Positions 36,189 to 44,841 of a stretch of DNA of 64,000 bases are shown here, one piece after another (positions within the stretch are counted from its first letter, which is position 1; every line of letters begins with the position of its first letter). A model generated the notes under the pieces. That model saw nothing but the letters and a program-made list of their open reading frames with translations. It searched no databases and was not told the origin of the DNA. The stretch is from JACCTI01 sp038237435. Its GTDB lineage: Bacteria > Verrucomicrobiota > Verrucomicrobiia > Chthoniobacterales > UBA10450. A program made the position numbers and the translations under genes. The stretch spans positions 68,287-132,286 of the forward strand of contig JBBRYT010000011.1 in the NCBI GenBank assembly GCA_038237435.1, given 5' to 3'.

Positions 36189-36925
36189 TAGCTAAGGCGG
36201 AATGCCCGCATGCGCTCGTAACTTTCCCGGCATTTCTCGTGCACCGCCGCCAGATGCTTCGGCACCTCAAGATGACGCGGTTGTTGCGGCCGAAACCCAG
36301 ACGATTTCTCCACTTCGGCGTACCAGTATTTCGCCCAAATGCCATCCGTCTCGCGACGCCCGACTGGCCACGACAACATCGCATCAGTGAATTCCACATC
36401 AACCGCTTCGCATAAAACCGACAGCGTCTTCCTCGGATTTTCGAGGACATCATGGGCGTCGATTACCGGCGGAGTGCTATTACGTTCGCGCAGCCAATCA
36501 AAAATTTCTTCCTGCTGCACGAAACCGATATCATCGATTGTCGGCTCGTGATTCTTTTTCGTATAGGAAGCAATCACTTCCGCCGGGTCGCGAATGAGGA
36601 AACAATTCGTTAGGCCGAGCATCCAATTGCGATCGATTTCCGGAAGAAGATGGTGCGTCATCTGTTTCTGATAGAAGATGCGTTTGCCATTCGGCGAATC
36701 ACTCGTTAGGCGATCCACGACCTTCCTCCAATCCGTTTCGCCTTGCGCGATCACTTCTTCGCGACCCGGATGATCCGCATTCGTTCGCTCTAAGTAATAA
36801 GCGTAAAACGGTTCATCCACGACAAAAGTATCTGGCCGATTTTCCCAGGCGCGCATCATCGCAGTGGAGATATTGCGCGGGCCGGACCACATCGCGATGT
36901 GGATTGGTGGCTGATCGTTCATCAC
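36188..36925 (-). CDS. Sulfotransferase-like P-loop protein
   Basis: A 245-residue protein with an N-terminal PAPS-binding-like loop IHIAMWSGPRNISTAMMRAW, in which S-G-P-R-N-I-S replaces the usual P-R-S-G-T/S. DEPFYAYYLERT and LIRDPAEVIASYTKKN correspond to the sulfotransferase 3'-phosphate motif (R-D-P...S). It forms an operon with the downstream class IV aminotransferase-like gene (TAATG overlap). I recall plant proteins that fuse a sulfotransferase-like domain to such an aminotransferase domain, which would make these functional partners; this is from memory. The substrate is unknown. Confidence 0.8.
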   Translation of the reverse strand: MMNDQPPIHIAMWSGPRNISTAMMRAWENRPDTFVVDEPFYAYYLERTNADHPGREEVIAQGETDWRKVVDRLTSDSPNGKRIFYQKQMTHHLLPEIDRNWMLGLTNCFLIRDPAEVIASYTKKNHEPTIDDIGFVQQEEIFDWLRERNSTPPVIDAHDVLENPRKTLSVLCEAVDVEFTDAMLSWPVGRRETDGIWAKYWYAEVEKSSGFRPQQPRHLEVPKHLAAVHEKCRESYERMRAFRLS

Positions 36926-36930
36926 TTATC

Positions 36931-37029
36931 TGTCAAGTTGAGCGAAGCGAAACATCTCTGACCGTTTCTAACACCTGGCGCCTGGAGTCGGAAAATGGTC
37001 AGAGATCCTTCGCTACGCTCAGGATGACA
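36931..37029. repeat. Palindromic interspersed element, copy B
   Basis: Inverted arms of about 33 bases (36931-36963 and 36997-37029) end in TGTCAAGTTGAGCG and CGCTCAGGATGACA. The inner ends carry CAGAGATCCTTCG. It is a degenerate relative of the elements at 32278 and 62797. It lies between divergent genes and ends 8 bases before the start of an N-terminally truncated gene. Confidence 0.8.
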
Positions 37030-37037
37030 AACTAGAA

Positions 37038-37694
37038 GTGATCACACCACAATTCCCAGAAGAACAAGCGCAGAGCGGTGACTCGACCGATCCACAGTAC
37101 GATGCGCGCGTGACGGTGCCAGTGTTGTGGGACAAGCAAGCGAAACGCATCGTCAGCAATTCCGATGACGAGATCATCCGAATGTTCAACTCGGAGTTCA
37201 GCGATTTCGCGAAGAATGATTATAACTTCCTCCCGGAGGACCTGCGCGCGCCGATTGATGAACTGAACGATCTGATTTATCGACGCGTGAACAACGGCGT
37301 TTACCGCGCCGGCTTCGCCACCCAACAAGCACCGTACCAACGCGCCGCGCGCAAACTTTTCGAAACTCTCGACGAACTCGACCAGCGGCTCGCGTCGCAA
37401 CGTTATTTGTTTGGCGATCGCATGACCGAAACCGATTGGCGTCTGTTCCCGACCCTGATTCGTTTCGACGCCGTTTATCATGGTCACTTCAAATGCAACG
37501 TCCGCCGCATCGTCGATTACAAAAATCTCTGGCCGTATTTGCGCGATCTTTATCAGCACGAGGGTGTGGCCGAGACGGTTAATTTCGATCACATCAAGCG
37601 CCACTACTACATGACGCACGAGCAGATTAACCCGACGCGCATCGTGCCGATCGGACCCGAGCTTGATTTAACACAGCCGCACGGACGAAAGTAA
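37038..37694 (+). pseudogene. N-terminally truncated glutathionyl-hydroquinone reductase
   Basis: A 218-residue open frame matching the C-terminal two-thirds of the YqjG/EcfB/Ecm4 glutathione transferase-like reductases. Conserved segments are RVTVPVLWDKQAKRIVSN, EIIRMFNSEF, NNGVYRAGFATQ, RYLFGDRMTETDWRL, ETVNFDHIKRHYYMTH and INPTRIVPIGP. The family's N-terminal thioredoxin-like domain, with the CPWAHR active-site Cys, is completely missing. A palindromic element ends immediately upstream, so an insertion or deletion at that point probably removed the 5' part. The residual open frame begins with GTG. Catalytic activity is not expected. Confidence 0.8.
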
Positions 37695-37700
37695 CCTCGC

Positions 37701-39404
37701 GTGCATCCGAACGAAGATTACGTGCTGAAAGTCCTCGAGGACGTGGGGCTGGTCACGAACTCGCAAATCGAAAAGGCGCGTTCGCGTTTGAATGGTGCGG
37801 CCAATGTCGTGGATGTGCTGGTGCGCGACGGCGTCGTTTCTGAAACCGATATTTCGCGCACGCTCGCTACGCAGGCGCACATGGATTGGATCGATCTCTC
37901 GGCGAAAATCATTCCGCCGGATGTGATCAATCAGATTCGCGCCGAAGATGCGCGCCGCTTCAAGGTCGTTCCGGTTGGATTTGGTGAAACGGGATTGATC
38001 GTGGCGGTCAGCGATCCGCTGGATATCGACACTATCGACAGCCTCAGTTTCTTGCTGCAACGCGAGATCGAATTGGTTTGCAGCAGTCCGGAAATAATTC
38101 GCGAGGCGCTGATCAAATATTACGGCACGGCCGATGAAGCCTCCGACATGTTGCAGCAACGGCTCGGTGACGATGTCGATCTTGGCCTCGAAATCACCGA
38201 GGGCGGCCCGCTCGAAACCGGCGACGAAACGGACGCGCCCATCATCAGGCTCGTCTCGATGTTGTTAGTCGAAGCACATCGTCTTGGGGCGAGCGACATT
38301 CATCTCGAGCCGCTCGAAAAAGTTTTTCGCGTGCGCTTTCGCATCGATGGCGTTTTGCAGGAAATGCAGGCGCCGCCGAAGCGGTTGCAATCCGCCATCG
38401 TCAGCCGGCTAAAAATCATGACTGCCTCGATGAGTATCGCGGAAAAACGCCTCCCGCAGGACGGACGCATTCAGGTGAAGATCGCGAAGAAGCCGATCGA
38501 CCTGCGCGTTTCCACCATCCCGACCAACCACGGCGAAAGCGTAGTCATGCGCTTGCTCGACAAATCGAGTCTCACCCTCGGATTGCCCGAACTCGGATTT
38601 TTGAGCGACGACCAGGCAACATTCGAGCGACTGCTGCGTTTGCCGGATGGCATCCTGCTCGTGACCGGTCCGACCGGTTCGGGAAAAACGAGCACGCTCT
38701 ACGCGTGTCTGCATTACATGAACAAACCCGACCGCAAGATCATCACGGTCGAAGAGCCGGTCGAGTATCAGATGAACGGCATCAATCAGGTGCAGGTAAA
38801 TAGCGACATCGGCATGACTTTTCCGGCCGCGCTACGTTCCATTTTGCGGCAGGCGCCGAACATCATCATGATTGGTGAGATTCGCGATTTGGAGACGGCG
38901 TCGATCGCGACCAACGCCAGCCTCACCGGCCATTTGGTTTTCAGCACCTTGCACACAAACGACGCGCCGTCGGCCGTCGCGCGTTTGGTCGATATCGGCA
39001 TGCAACCGTTTTTGGTCGCGTCGTCCGTGCGCGCAATCATGGCGCAACGACTCGTTAGGCGGCTTTGCCCGCACTGCAAAGAGCCAAGTGAATTGAGCGA
39101 AACCGAATTGCGCGCGTTACGCATCGAAGCTTCACAGATGACCGAAGCGCAGGTGATGAAACCGGTCGGGTGCGAACGTTGTCGCGGCACGGGCTATCGC
39201 GGACGCATGGGCATCTTCGAGATTTTCGTCATCGACGACGAAGTGCGGCACATGATCAACAACAAGAAACCAACGTTGCTCTTGCGCCAAAAAGCGCGCG
39301 AACTGGGCATGCGCACCTTGCGCGAAGACGGCGTGCGCAAAGTTCTCGGCGGGATGACGTCAGCCGAAGAAGTAATCTCAATCACCCTCGGAGATGTGAA
39401 CTGA
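37701..39404 (+). CDS. Type IV pilus/type II secretion assembly ATPase (GspE/PilB), copy 1
   Basis: A 567-residue assembly ATPase. The N-terminal MshEN domain is about residues 1-150 (LEDVGLVTNSQIEKARSRL; LIVAVSDPLDIDTIDSL). The catalytic part has Walker A GPTGSGKTSTLYAC near residue 322, IIMIGEIRDLETA as the Walker B region, a His-box TLHTNDAPSAV, and the zinc tetracysteine CPHCKE...CERCRGTGYRG. The residue before the Walker B hydrophobic run is Asn (APNIIMIGE) rather than Asp. GTG 37701 is the start. The gene ends TGATG, overlapping the second ATPase. Exact motif at 39051 encodes LVR. Confidence 0.93.
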   Translation: MHPNEDYVLKVLEDVGLVTNSQIEKARSRLNGAANVVDVLVRDGVVSETDISRTLATQAHMDWIDLSAKIIPPDVINQIRAEDARRFKVVPVGFGETGLIVAVSDPLDIDTIDSLSFLLQREIELVCSSPEIIREALIKYYGTADEASDMLQQRLGDDVDLGLEITEGGPLETGDETDAPIIRLVSMLLVEAHRLGASDIHLEPLEKVFRVRFRIDGVLQEMQAPPKRLQSAIVSRLKIMTASMSIAEKRLPQDGRIQVKIAKKPIDLRVSTIPTNHGESVVMRLLDKSSLTLGLPELGFLSDDQATFERLLRLPDGILLVTGPTGSGKTSTLYACLHYMNKPDRKIITVEEPVEYQMNGINQVQVNSDIGMTFPAALRSILRQAPNIIMIGEIRDLETASIATNASLTGHLVFSTLHTNDAPSAVARLVDIGMQPFLVASSVRAIMAQRLVRRLCPHCKEPSELSETELRALRIEASQMTEAQVMKPVGCERCRGTGYRGRMGIFEIFVIDDEVRHMINNKKPTLLLRQKARELGMRTLREDGVRKVLGGMTSAEEVISITLGDVN

Positions 39405-41092
39405 TGAACAACAATCAGGTCGCCGAGCTTTTTCTCGAGCAACACGTCCTGCAGCGGTCGCAGATCGATGATGTGCTGCAGGAAGCCAATCTGAATGGGA
39501 AAACGCTCGCCCAAACCTTCGCCGATAACGGCTTGCTCGATGAACACCGGTTTTACGAGACTATTGCTGACTCGTTAGGCACCGAATTCGTTTCGCTCGA
39601 TGGCCAGGAAATTCCGCCGGAAATTTTGCGCCTGATTCCGAGCGGACTAGCCCGCCTGCATCGTGCCCTGCCGATCGGCCTAACCGACAGCGGGATCACG
39701 GTCGCGTTGGTCGATCCGCTCGACCCGCGCGCCGCGGAGGATTTACGTTTCGCGCTCGGAAAAGACATCCATGTCGTCGTCGCGCCGACAGATCAGATCG
39801 AAGAGCGGCTGAAAAAGTATTACGGGAGCGACACCTCCAGCATGGAGGACATCCTCAAACAGCTGGGCGAAACCGGCGAGCTGTTGCAGCTGCACGGCGA
39901 TGAAGCGGCCGCGTCGGAGGTCGAAGCGGAAGCGAATGCGACGCCCATCATTCGCTTCGTCGATCTGATTTTGTTCCAGGCGATTCAGGATCGCGCGAGT
40001 GACATTCACTTCGAGCCATTCGAGCACGAATTTAAAATTCGTTATCGCGTCGATGGCGCGCTCTATGAAATGGCGCCACCGCCGCGACATCTGGCGCTCC
40101 CAGTGATTTCCCGCGTGAAAGTCATGGCGAATCTGAACATCGCTGAGCGTCGTTTGCCGCAGGACGGGCGTATCCAAAAGAATATCGCCGGCCGTGTCGT
40201 CGACATGCGTGTTTCGACTCTACCGACGCAATTTGGCGAAAGCGTCGTCCTGCGCGTCCTCGATCGCTCAAACGTGAACCTCGATCTCGAGGCGCTCGGC
40301 ATGCCCGATTACATTCACGATTACATCATCGACGTAATCAATCGGCCGAACGGAATTTTCATCGTGACCGGTCCGACCGGCTCGGGAAAAACGACGACGT
40401 TGTATTCGTGTTTGCGCAAGATCAACACGATCGATTCGAAACTGCTGACTGCGGAAGAACCGGTCGAGTACGATCTCGAAGGTATCATACAGGTGCCGGT
40501 GAATGAAGGTATCGGATTAACCTTCGCAAGAATTTTGCGCGCATTTCTCCGACAAGATCCCGACCGCATCATGGTCGGTGAAACACGCGACCTGGAAACG
40601 GCGCAGATCGCGATTCAAGCATCTCTCACCGGACATTTGGTGTTTACGACCTTGCACACAAACGATGCGCCCGGCGCAGTGACACGCATGGTCGACATGG
40701 GCGTCGAACCGTTTCTCATTTCATCCACCCTCGAAGCGGTTCTAGGCCAACGACTGCTGCGCAGCATTTGTTCGAATTGCCGAACGCCTTACGAGCCAAA
40801 CCAGACTTTCCTCGATCAACTTGGACTTTCACGCCGCGACATCGGCGAGAAACAATTTTTCTACGGCAAAGGTTGTGAGGCGTGCAATCAGACCGGCTAC
40901 AAAGGCCGTAAAGGTATTTACGAACTGATGAAGATCACCGATCCGATCCGCGAGTTGATTAACGAACGCGCGCCGACCGTGGTCTTGAAACAAAAAGCCG
41001 TCGAGCTCGGCATGGTCACGCTGCGGCAGGATGGTTTGCGCAGCATTTTCGATGGCGACACCACCATCGAAGAAGTGCTGAAATACACCTAG
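39404..41092 (+). CDS. Type IV pilus/type II secretion assembly ATPase (GspE/PilB), copy 2
   Basis: A 562-residue ATPase, paralogous to the one directly upstream. ATG 39404 overlaps the preceding TGA. It shows an N-terminal MshEN domain, Walker A GPTGSGKTTTLYSC near residue 322, DPDRIMVGETRDLETA, TLHTNDAPGAVTR and the zinc tetracysteine CSNCRT...CEACNQTGYKG. Two PilB/GspE ATPases in a row may drive two machines, or assemble mixed hexamers. The motif at 39571 encodes DSLG inside the MshEN domain. Confidence 0.93.
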   Translation: MNNNQVAELFLEQHVLQRSQIDDVLQEANLNGKTLAQTFADNGLLDEHRFYETIADSLGTEFVSLDGQEIPPEILRLIPSGLARLHRALPIGLTDSGITVALVDPLDPRAAEDLRFALGKDIHVVVAPTDQIEERLKKYYGSDTSSMEDILKQLGETGELLQLHGDEAAASEVEAEANATPIIRFVDLILFQAIQDRASDIHFEPFEHEFKIRYRVDGALYEMAPPPRHLALPVISRVKVMANLNIAERRLPQDGRIQKNIAGRVVDMRVSTLPTQFGESVVLRVLDRSNVNLDLEALGMPDYIHDYIIDVINRPNGIFIVTGPTGSGKTTTLYSCLRKINTIDSKLLTAEEPVEYDLEGIIQVPVNEGIGLTFARILRAFLRQDPDRIMVGETRDLETAQIAIQASLTGHLVFTTLHTNDAPGAVTRMVDMGVEPFLISSTLEAVLGQRLLRSICSNCRTPYEPNQTFLDQLGLSRRDIGEKQFFYGKGCEACNQTGYKGRKGIYELMKITDPIRELINERAPTVVLKQKAVELGMVTLRQDGLRSIFDGDTTIEEVLKYT

Positions 41093-41131
41093 CATCTCGA
41101 CACAGTTCGAGACTTTTCGTATTTTCGACTA

Positions 41132-42424
41132 ATGCCGCGCTACACCTACGTCGCCCTCGATTCGCGAGGTCAGGAGTCGACCGGTTTGGTCGATGCGAAC
41201 TCGACGAACGAGGCGATCGGACAGTTGCGCCAGGCGGGTTATTTTCCGACTAACGTTTTCGAGGAGGGCAAAGCCACCGCGAAAGAGGTCAAAGCGGTAA
41301 AACAAAAAGCGAAAGCGATCAAAGCTGCCGCGCCCGCGAAAGAAAAGAAGGGCATCGTTCTTTTCGAGCGCAAGACGGTTAAGACGAAGATCCTCATGAT
41401 CTTCACACGGCAGCTCGCGACGCTGATCGATTCCGGTCTGCCGCTGTTGCGTGCCCTGACCGTTTTGCAAAAGCAGGAGCGCGACAAGGTTCTCAAAAAA
41501 ACGATCGGCAATTTGTCCGACGCCGTGCAGGGCGGCAGCACATTTTCCGAAGGCCTCTCGCATCATCCGAGAATTTTCAACGATCTTTACGTCAACATGG
41601 TGCGCGCGGGCGAAGTAGGTGGCGTGCTCGAGTTGGTCCTGACGCGTCTGGCTGAGTTCCAGGAGAAAGCGCAAAAGATCAAAAACAAAGTCAAAGCTGC
41701 GATGGTCTATCCGGTCATCGTCATGTGTCTGGCCATCGGTATTCTTTCATTCCTGCTGGTCTTCATCGTGCCGCGTTTCGAACAAATCTTTCACGACATG
41801 CTGGGCGATAAACCGCTTCCCACCATCACGCTTTTTGTCATCGGCGTGAGCAACGCGGTTAAGAATCACTGGGGTATAATTCTTTTTGTCGTCGCCGCGC
41901 TGATCGTCGGAATGAAAATAATGGGGCGCTCAAAGGGTGGCCGCGTTTTTCTTGATCGGGTGAAACTGCGCGCGCCACTCTTCGGCGATTTGATTCGCAA
42001 GACCGCCATCTCACGTTTCTCGCGCACGCTCGGTACGCTGGTCACGAGTGGTGTGCCGATTTTGCAGGCACTCAACATCACGCGCGAAACGGCCGGCAAC
42101 AGCATCATCGCCGGGGCGATCAATCAGGTGCACGATAGCGTGAAAGAAGGCGAATCGATCGTGCAACCACTGGAAGCGAGCGGCGCTTTTCCACCGATGG
42201 TCATCAGCATGATCGACGTCGGCGAAGAAACCGGGCAACTGCCTGAGATGCTTTTAAAGATCGCGGAAGTTTATGATGACGAAGTCGACAACTCCGTCGC
42301 CGGCCTGACTTCGATGCTCGAGCCGATCATGATTGTTTTTCTTGCGGTCATCGTCGGCACGATTGTCATCGCCCTTTTTATGCCGCTGATCAGCATCATC
42401 AGCGGTTTGCAGCAACAAACGTGA
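41132..42424 (+). CDS. Type II secretion/type IV pilus inner membrane protein (GspF/PilC)
   Basis: A 430-residue polytopic platform protein with the N-terminal Y-x-A-x-D/S-R-x-G motif (PRYTYVALDSRGQESTG) and two copies of the T2SSF domain. The first has FTRQLATLIDSGLPLLRALT and the second FSRTLGTLVTSGVPILQALN. Membrane helices follow at VMCLAIGILSFLLVFIVP, GIILFVVAALIVGM and IMIVFLAVIVGTIVIALFM. It is the inner-membrane anchor on which the ATPase acts. The stop overlaps the pseudopilin start (GTGA). Confidence 0.93.
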   Translation: MPRYTYVALDSRGQESTGLVDANSTNEAIGQLRQAGYFPTNVFEEGKATAKEVKAVKQKAKAIKAAAPAKEKKGIVLFERKTVKTKILMIFTRQLATLIDSGLPLLRALTVLQKQERDKVLKKTIGNLSDAVQGGSTFSEGLSHHPRIFNDLYVNMVRAGEVGGVLELVLTRLAEFQEKAQKIKNKVKAAMVYPVIVMCLAIGILSFLLVFIVPRFEQIFHDMLGDKPLPTITLFVIGVSNAVKNHWGIILFVVAALIVGMKIMGRSKGGRVFLDRVKLRAPLFGDLIRKTAISRFSRTLGTLVTSGVPILQALNITRETAGNSIIAGAINQVHDSVKEGESIVQPLEASGAFPPMVISMIDVGEETGQLPEMLLKIAEVYDDEVDNSVAGLTSMLEPIMIVFLAVIVGTIVIALFMPLISIISGLQQQT

Positions 42425-42975
42425 ACAAGCGCCAAAGCGCCTTCACGCTCTTGGAGCTGCTGATCGTGATTGCGATCATCATCATCCTCGCAGGCTTGAT
42501 TCTCGCGACCTCGGGCTACGCGCAAAAAAAAGGCGCGCGCTCGCGCGCCGAAGCAGAAATCGCGGCAATGTCGGCGGCGTTAGAAAGTTACAAAGCCGAC
42601 AACGGAATTTATCCGACGAACAGCGACACGGAGGGTCTCGCCGCCAACAGAGATTTTAATGCAACCTCGACCAATTATGAGAAGGCGAGTTTGTATCTGT
42701 ACGAACAAATAAGCGGCGACGCGACTGGCGCACGAACAGCCGGTGGCAAATCCTATATGAACTTTAAGCCGAACATGCTGAAGCCAGTTCCGCCCTCGGT
42801 GGATCCGGTGAAAGCCATTCGAGATCCTTTCGGAAATTCGTACGGATATTCCACGATCAAGGCTAAAACGCCCGCAGGAAACGACGGCTACAATCCGACA
42901 TTCGATCTCTGGAGTACGGCAGGCACAATCAGCGGCACACCAACCGACCTCCAGCAATGGATCAAGAACTGGTAA
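42421..42975 (+). CDS. Major pseudopilin GspG-like
   Basis: A 184-residue protein with a class III (prepilin) signal. The leader is MNKRQSA, cut before FTLLELLIVIAIIIILAGLI, with the conserved Glu at +5. The residue before the cut is Ala instead of the usual Gly. The mature protein has ARSRAEAEIAAMSAALESYK, DNGIYPTNSDTEG and later DPFGNSYGY, all typical of GspG-type pseudopilins. GTG 42421 overlaps the stop of GspF. The operon order ATPase-ATPase-F-G is seen here; no prepilin peptidase gene is in the window. A motif-based hairpin follows the stop. Confidence 0.9.
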   Translation: MNKRQSAFTLLELLIVIAIIIILAGLILATSGYAQKKGARSRAEAEIAAMSAALESYKADNGIYPTNSDTEGLAANRDFNATSTNYEKASLYLYEQISGDATGARTAGGKSYMNFKPNMLKPVPPSVDPVKAIRDPFGNSYGYSTIKAKTPAGNDGYNPTFDLWSTAGTISGTPTDLQQWIKNW

Positions 42976-42999
42976 CGGCCTAACGAGTCGTTAGCCGTT
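42974..42999. repeat. Hairpin of inverted iterated motifs between convergent genes
   Basis: AACGGCCTAACGA (42974-42986) pairs with TCGTTAGCCGTT (42988-42999), a 12-bp stem with a single bulged C. It contains an exact motif copy GCCTAACGAG (42978-42987) and an inverted, imperfect partner. It lies between the ends of the pseudopilin and ompA-like genes. No T-run follows, so a terminator role is only possible. Confidence 0.75.
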
Positions 43000-44061
43000 C
43001 GTATTGACTACGATCACGACGCGACGATTTGGCCGTTGCCGCGCGATCTCCATTTGTTCTTCAGGCGTATTCGAAGCCGGCGCGACACCGCGCGGTGCGA
43101 CCAGAAGTTTCGTTGCACCGAAACCGCGCGTCTCCACCTGCGCCGGATTAATTCCCATCGCCTGCACCAAATACTGTTTCACCCGGTCAGCTCGGCGCCC
43201 ACTAAGGTCGAGGTTGTATTCATACGAACCTAACGAGTCAGTGTAGCCTTCCACGCGGAAAGTCGCCTTCGAGTTGCGTTTGATCAGGATCCCCAGCTTT
43301 TGCAATTGCTCGATCGCGCCCGGGTCCAGGTCCGCGCTGTCGTAGCCGAACAACTGGTCGTTAGGCAAACGGATCGCCGTCCCGGAACCGAGTGGACCTT
43401 TTTGCGAGAGCAAGGAATCGAGATCGCTAAAGCCCGGCGCACGTCCGCGATTCGGACCGGCGCTGTCGTCCGGCAATTTGTTGAAAACATTCGGTTTCTT
43501 TATCGATGTGCTCGTCGCCAGTTCGGTGCCGGTTAAAGCCGGCTGGGGTCGACCGGAAACCGACGAGTCGTTCATCAAAGTTTGCTCCCGCGTGCCGTCC
43601 GAACTCTTTGAAAGAACCTGCGCGGTGCTGCGCTCAATTTCATTCATGATCGAAGTCGCGCTCGGATCGACTTTGGGTTGGTCCGGCAAAACGTTGCTGG
43701 TGTCGTCCGGCATCGCGGTCGTGGCATGAACTTCTTCGAGCAACTTGTCGAAAGATTTTTTCTCATCCGGCAGTTGCACGTCTGTCTTATCCGGCTCGGG
43801 TTTCGCCGCCTGATTCGATTGATCCACACTGGCTTTATCGACGGGCTGCAGATCGACGTTCTTAACTTTGAAGGTCGCCGTCTGTTCCACCGGCTTAACA
43901 GCTGCTTCGAATCCCTGGAAACTTGTTCGATAAAAATAAAAGCAAAGACCGGCGTGCAAAATGAGTGAAAGAATCAAGCCGAGGAAAAGCCAGTTGCGCT
44001 GCTTGCTACCAGACCAGATTGCTTCGTCGTCGAAGTCGCGCGGTTGTGGGGTTGATCTCAT
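42991..44061 (-). CDS. Membrane-anchored OmpA-like protein
   Basis: A 356-residue protein. A short cytoplasmic N-terminus precedes one transmembrane segment (LFLGLILSLILHAGLCFYFY, about residues 27-47), then a long Asp/Lys/Pro-rich linker (to about 210). The C-terminal OmpA domain (about 235-356) has LFGYDSADLD, FRVEGYTDSLGSYEYN, LSGRRADRVKQYLVQ and VETRGFGATK, which bind peptidoglycan. The TM-plus-linker design is closer to MotB/TolR-type anchors than to an outer-membrane OmpA. ATG overlaps the panB stop (ATGA). Motif copies at 43229 and 43358 flank or lie in the OmpA domain; the first encodes DSLGS. Confidence 0.85.
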   Translation of the reverse strand: MRSTPQPRDFDDEAIWSGSKQRNWLFLGLILSLILHAGLCFYFYRTSFQGFEAAVKPVEQTATFKVKNVDLQPVDKASVDQSNQAAKPEPDKTDVQLPDEKKSFDKLLEEVHATTAMPDDTSNVLPDQPKVDPSATSIMNEIERSTAQVLSKSSDGTREQTLMNDSSVSGRPQPALTGTELATSTSIKKPNVFNKLPDDSAGPNRGRAPGFSDLDSLLSQKGPLGSGTAIRLPNDQLFGYDSADLDPGAIEQLQKLGILIKRNSKATFRVEGYTDSLGSYEYNLDLSGRRADRVKQYLVQAMGINPAQVETRGFGATKLLVAPRGVAPASNTPEEQMEIARQRPNRRVVIVVNTNG

Positions 44062-44834
44062 GAAACCTCAACAATTTGACGCAGATGAGGCTGCGTTCGT
44101 TCGATAAATGCGCGGGTGGCCTTGCGAATTTCTCCGGCCACATCCGTTTCCGTTCTCACAAACTTCGGTTTGAACCACGGAAAAAAACCGATCAAATCGT
44201 GCGTGACGAGAATTTGCCCGTCGCAGCTTTCGCCCGACCCGATGCCGATGGTCGGAATTTCCAGCGTCTCGCTGATTTGGCGCGCCGTTTCCGCCGCGAC
44301 TAATTCGAGCACCACGGAAAACGCGCCCGCTCTTTCGATGGCGCGCGCATCGTTCATGAGAGCATCCGCACTCGCCTGCGTCCGGCCTTTTAATTTGTAG
44401 CCGCCTTCTTCGCGCACACTTTGCGGCAACATCCCGATATGCGCCATTAACGGGATTCCCGCCTGCACGATCGCTTCGATTTGCGCGACGTGACTCGCAC
44501 CGCCTTCGAGTTTCACCGCCTGCGCTCCGGCTTCGATCAGGGTGCGCGCACTGGCGAGTGCGACCTTCGGTGTGTCGTAAGTGTGAATGGGCAAATCGGC
44601 CACGAGGAGCGCGCGTTTCACGCCGCGCGCGGCGGCGCGCGTGTGATGCACCATCATTTCGAGCGTGACCTCGGTAGTGTCTTCGTAACCAAGCACCACC
44701 ATGCCTAACGAGTCACCCACCAAAATGATGTCGATACCTTCTTCGTCGAGCAGACGCGCGGTCGGATAATCATAGGCGGTAAGCGACGTGATGCTTTCGC
44801 CGCGGCGCTTCTTCTCGCGAAAATCCTGCATCAC
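44058..44834 (-). CDS. panB: 3-methyl-2-oxobutanoate hydroxymethyltransferase
   Basis: A 258-residue PanB, first step of pantothenate synthesis: 2-oxoisovalerate plus 5,10-methylenetetrahydrofolate gives ketopantoate. Signatures: SLTAYDYPTARLLDEEGID, LVGDSLGMVVLGYEDTT, QAVKLEGGASHV, PLMAHIGMLPQSV and IPTIGIGSGESCDGQILVTH. Length and TIM-barrel pattern are standard. It follows folK, and the folate link (methylene-THF substrate) may explain the pairing. The motif at 44703 encodes the DSLG of the conserved GDSLG. Confidence 0.96.
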   Translation of the reverse strand: MMQDFREKKRRGESITSLTAYDYPTARLLDEEGIDIILVGDSLGMVVLGYEDTTEVTLEMMVHHTRAAARGVKRALLVADLPIHTYDTPKVALASARTLIEAGAQAVKLEGGASHVAQIEAIVQAGIPLMAHIGMLPQSVREEGGYKLKGRTQASADALMNDARAIERAGAFSVVLELVAAETARQISETLEIPTIGIGSGESCDGQILVTHDLIGFFPWFKPKFVRTETDVAGEIRKATRAFIERTQPHLRQIVEVS

Positions 44835-44841
44835 TTAGACG

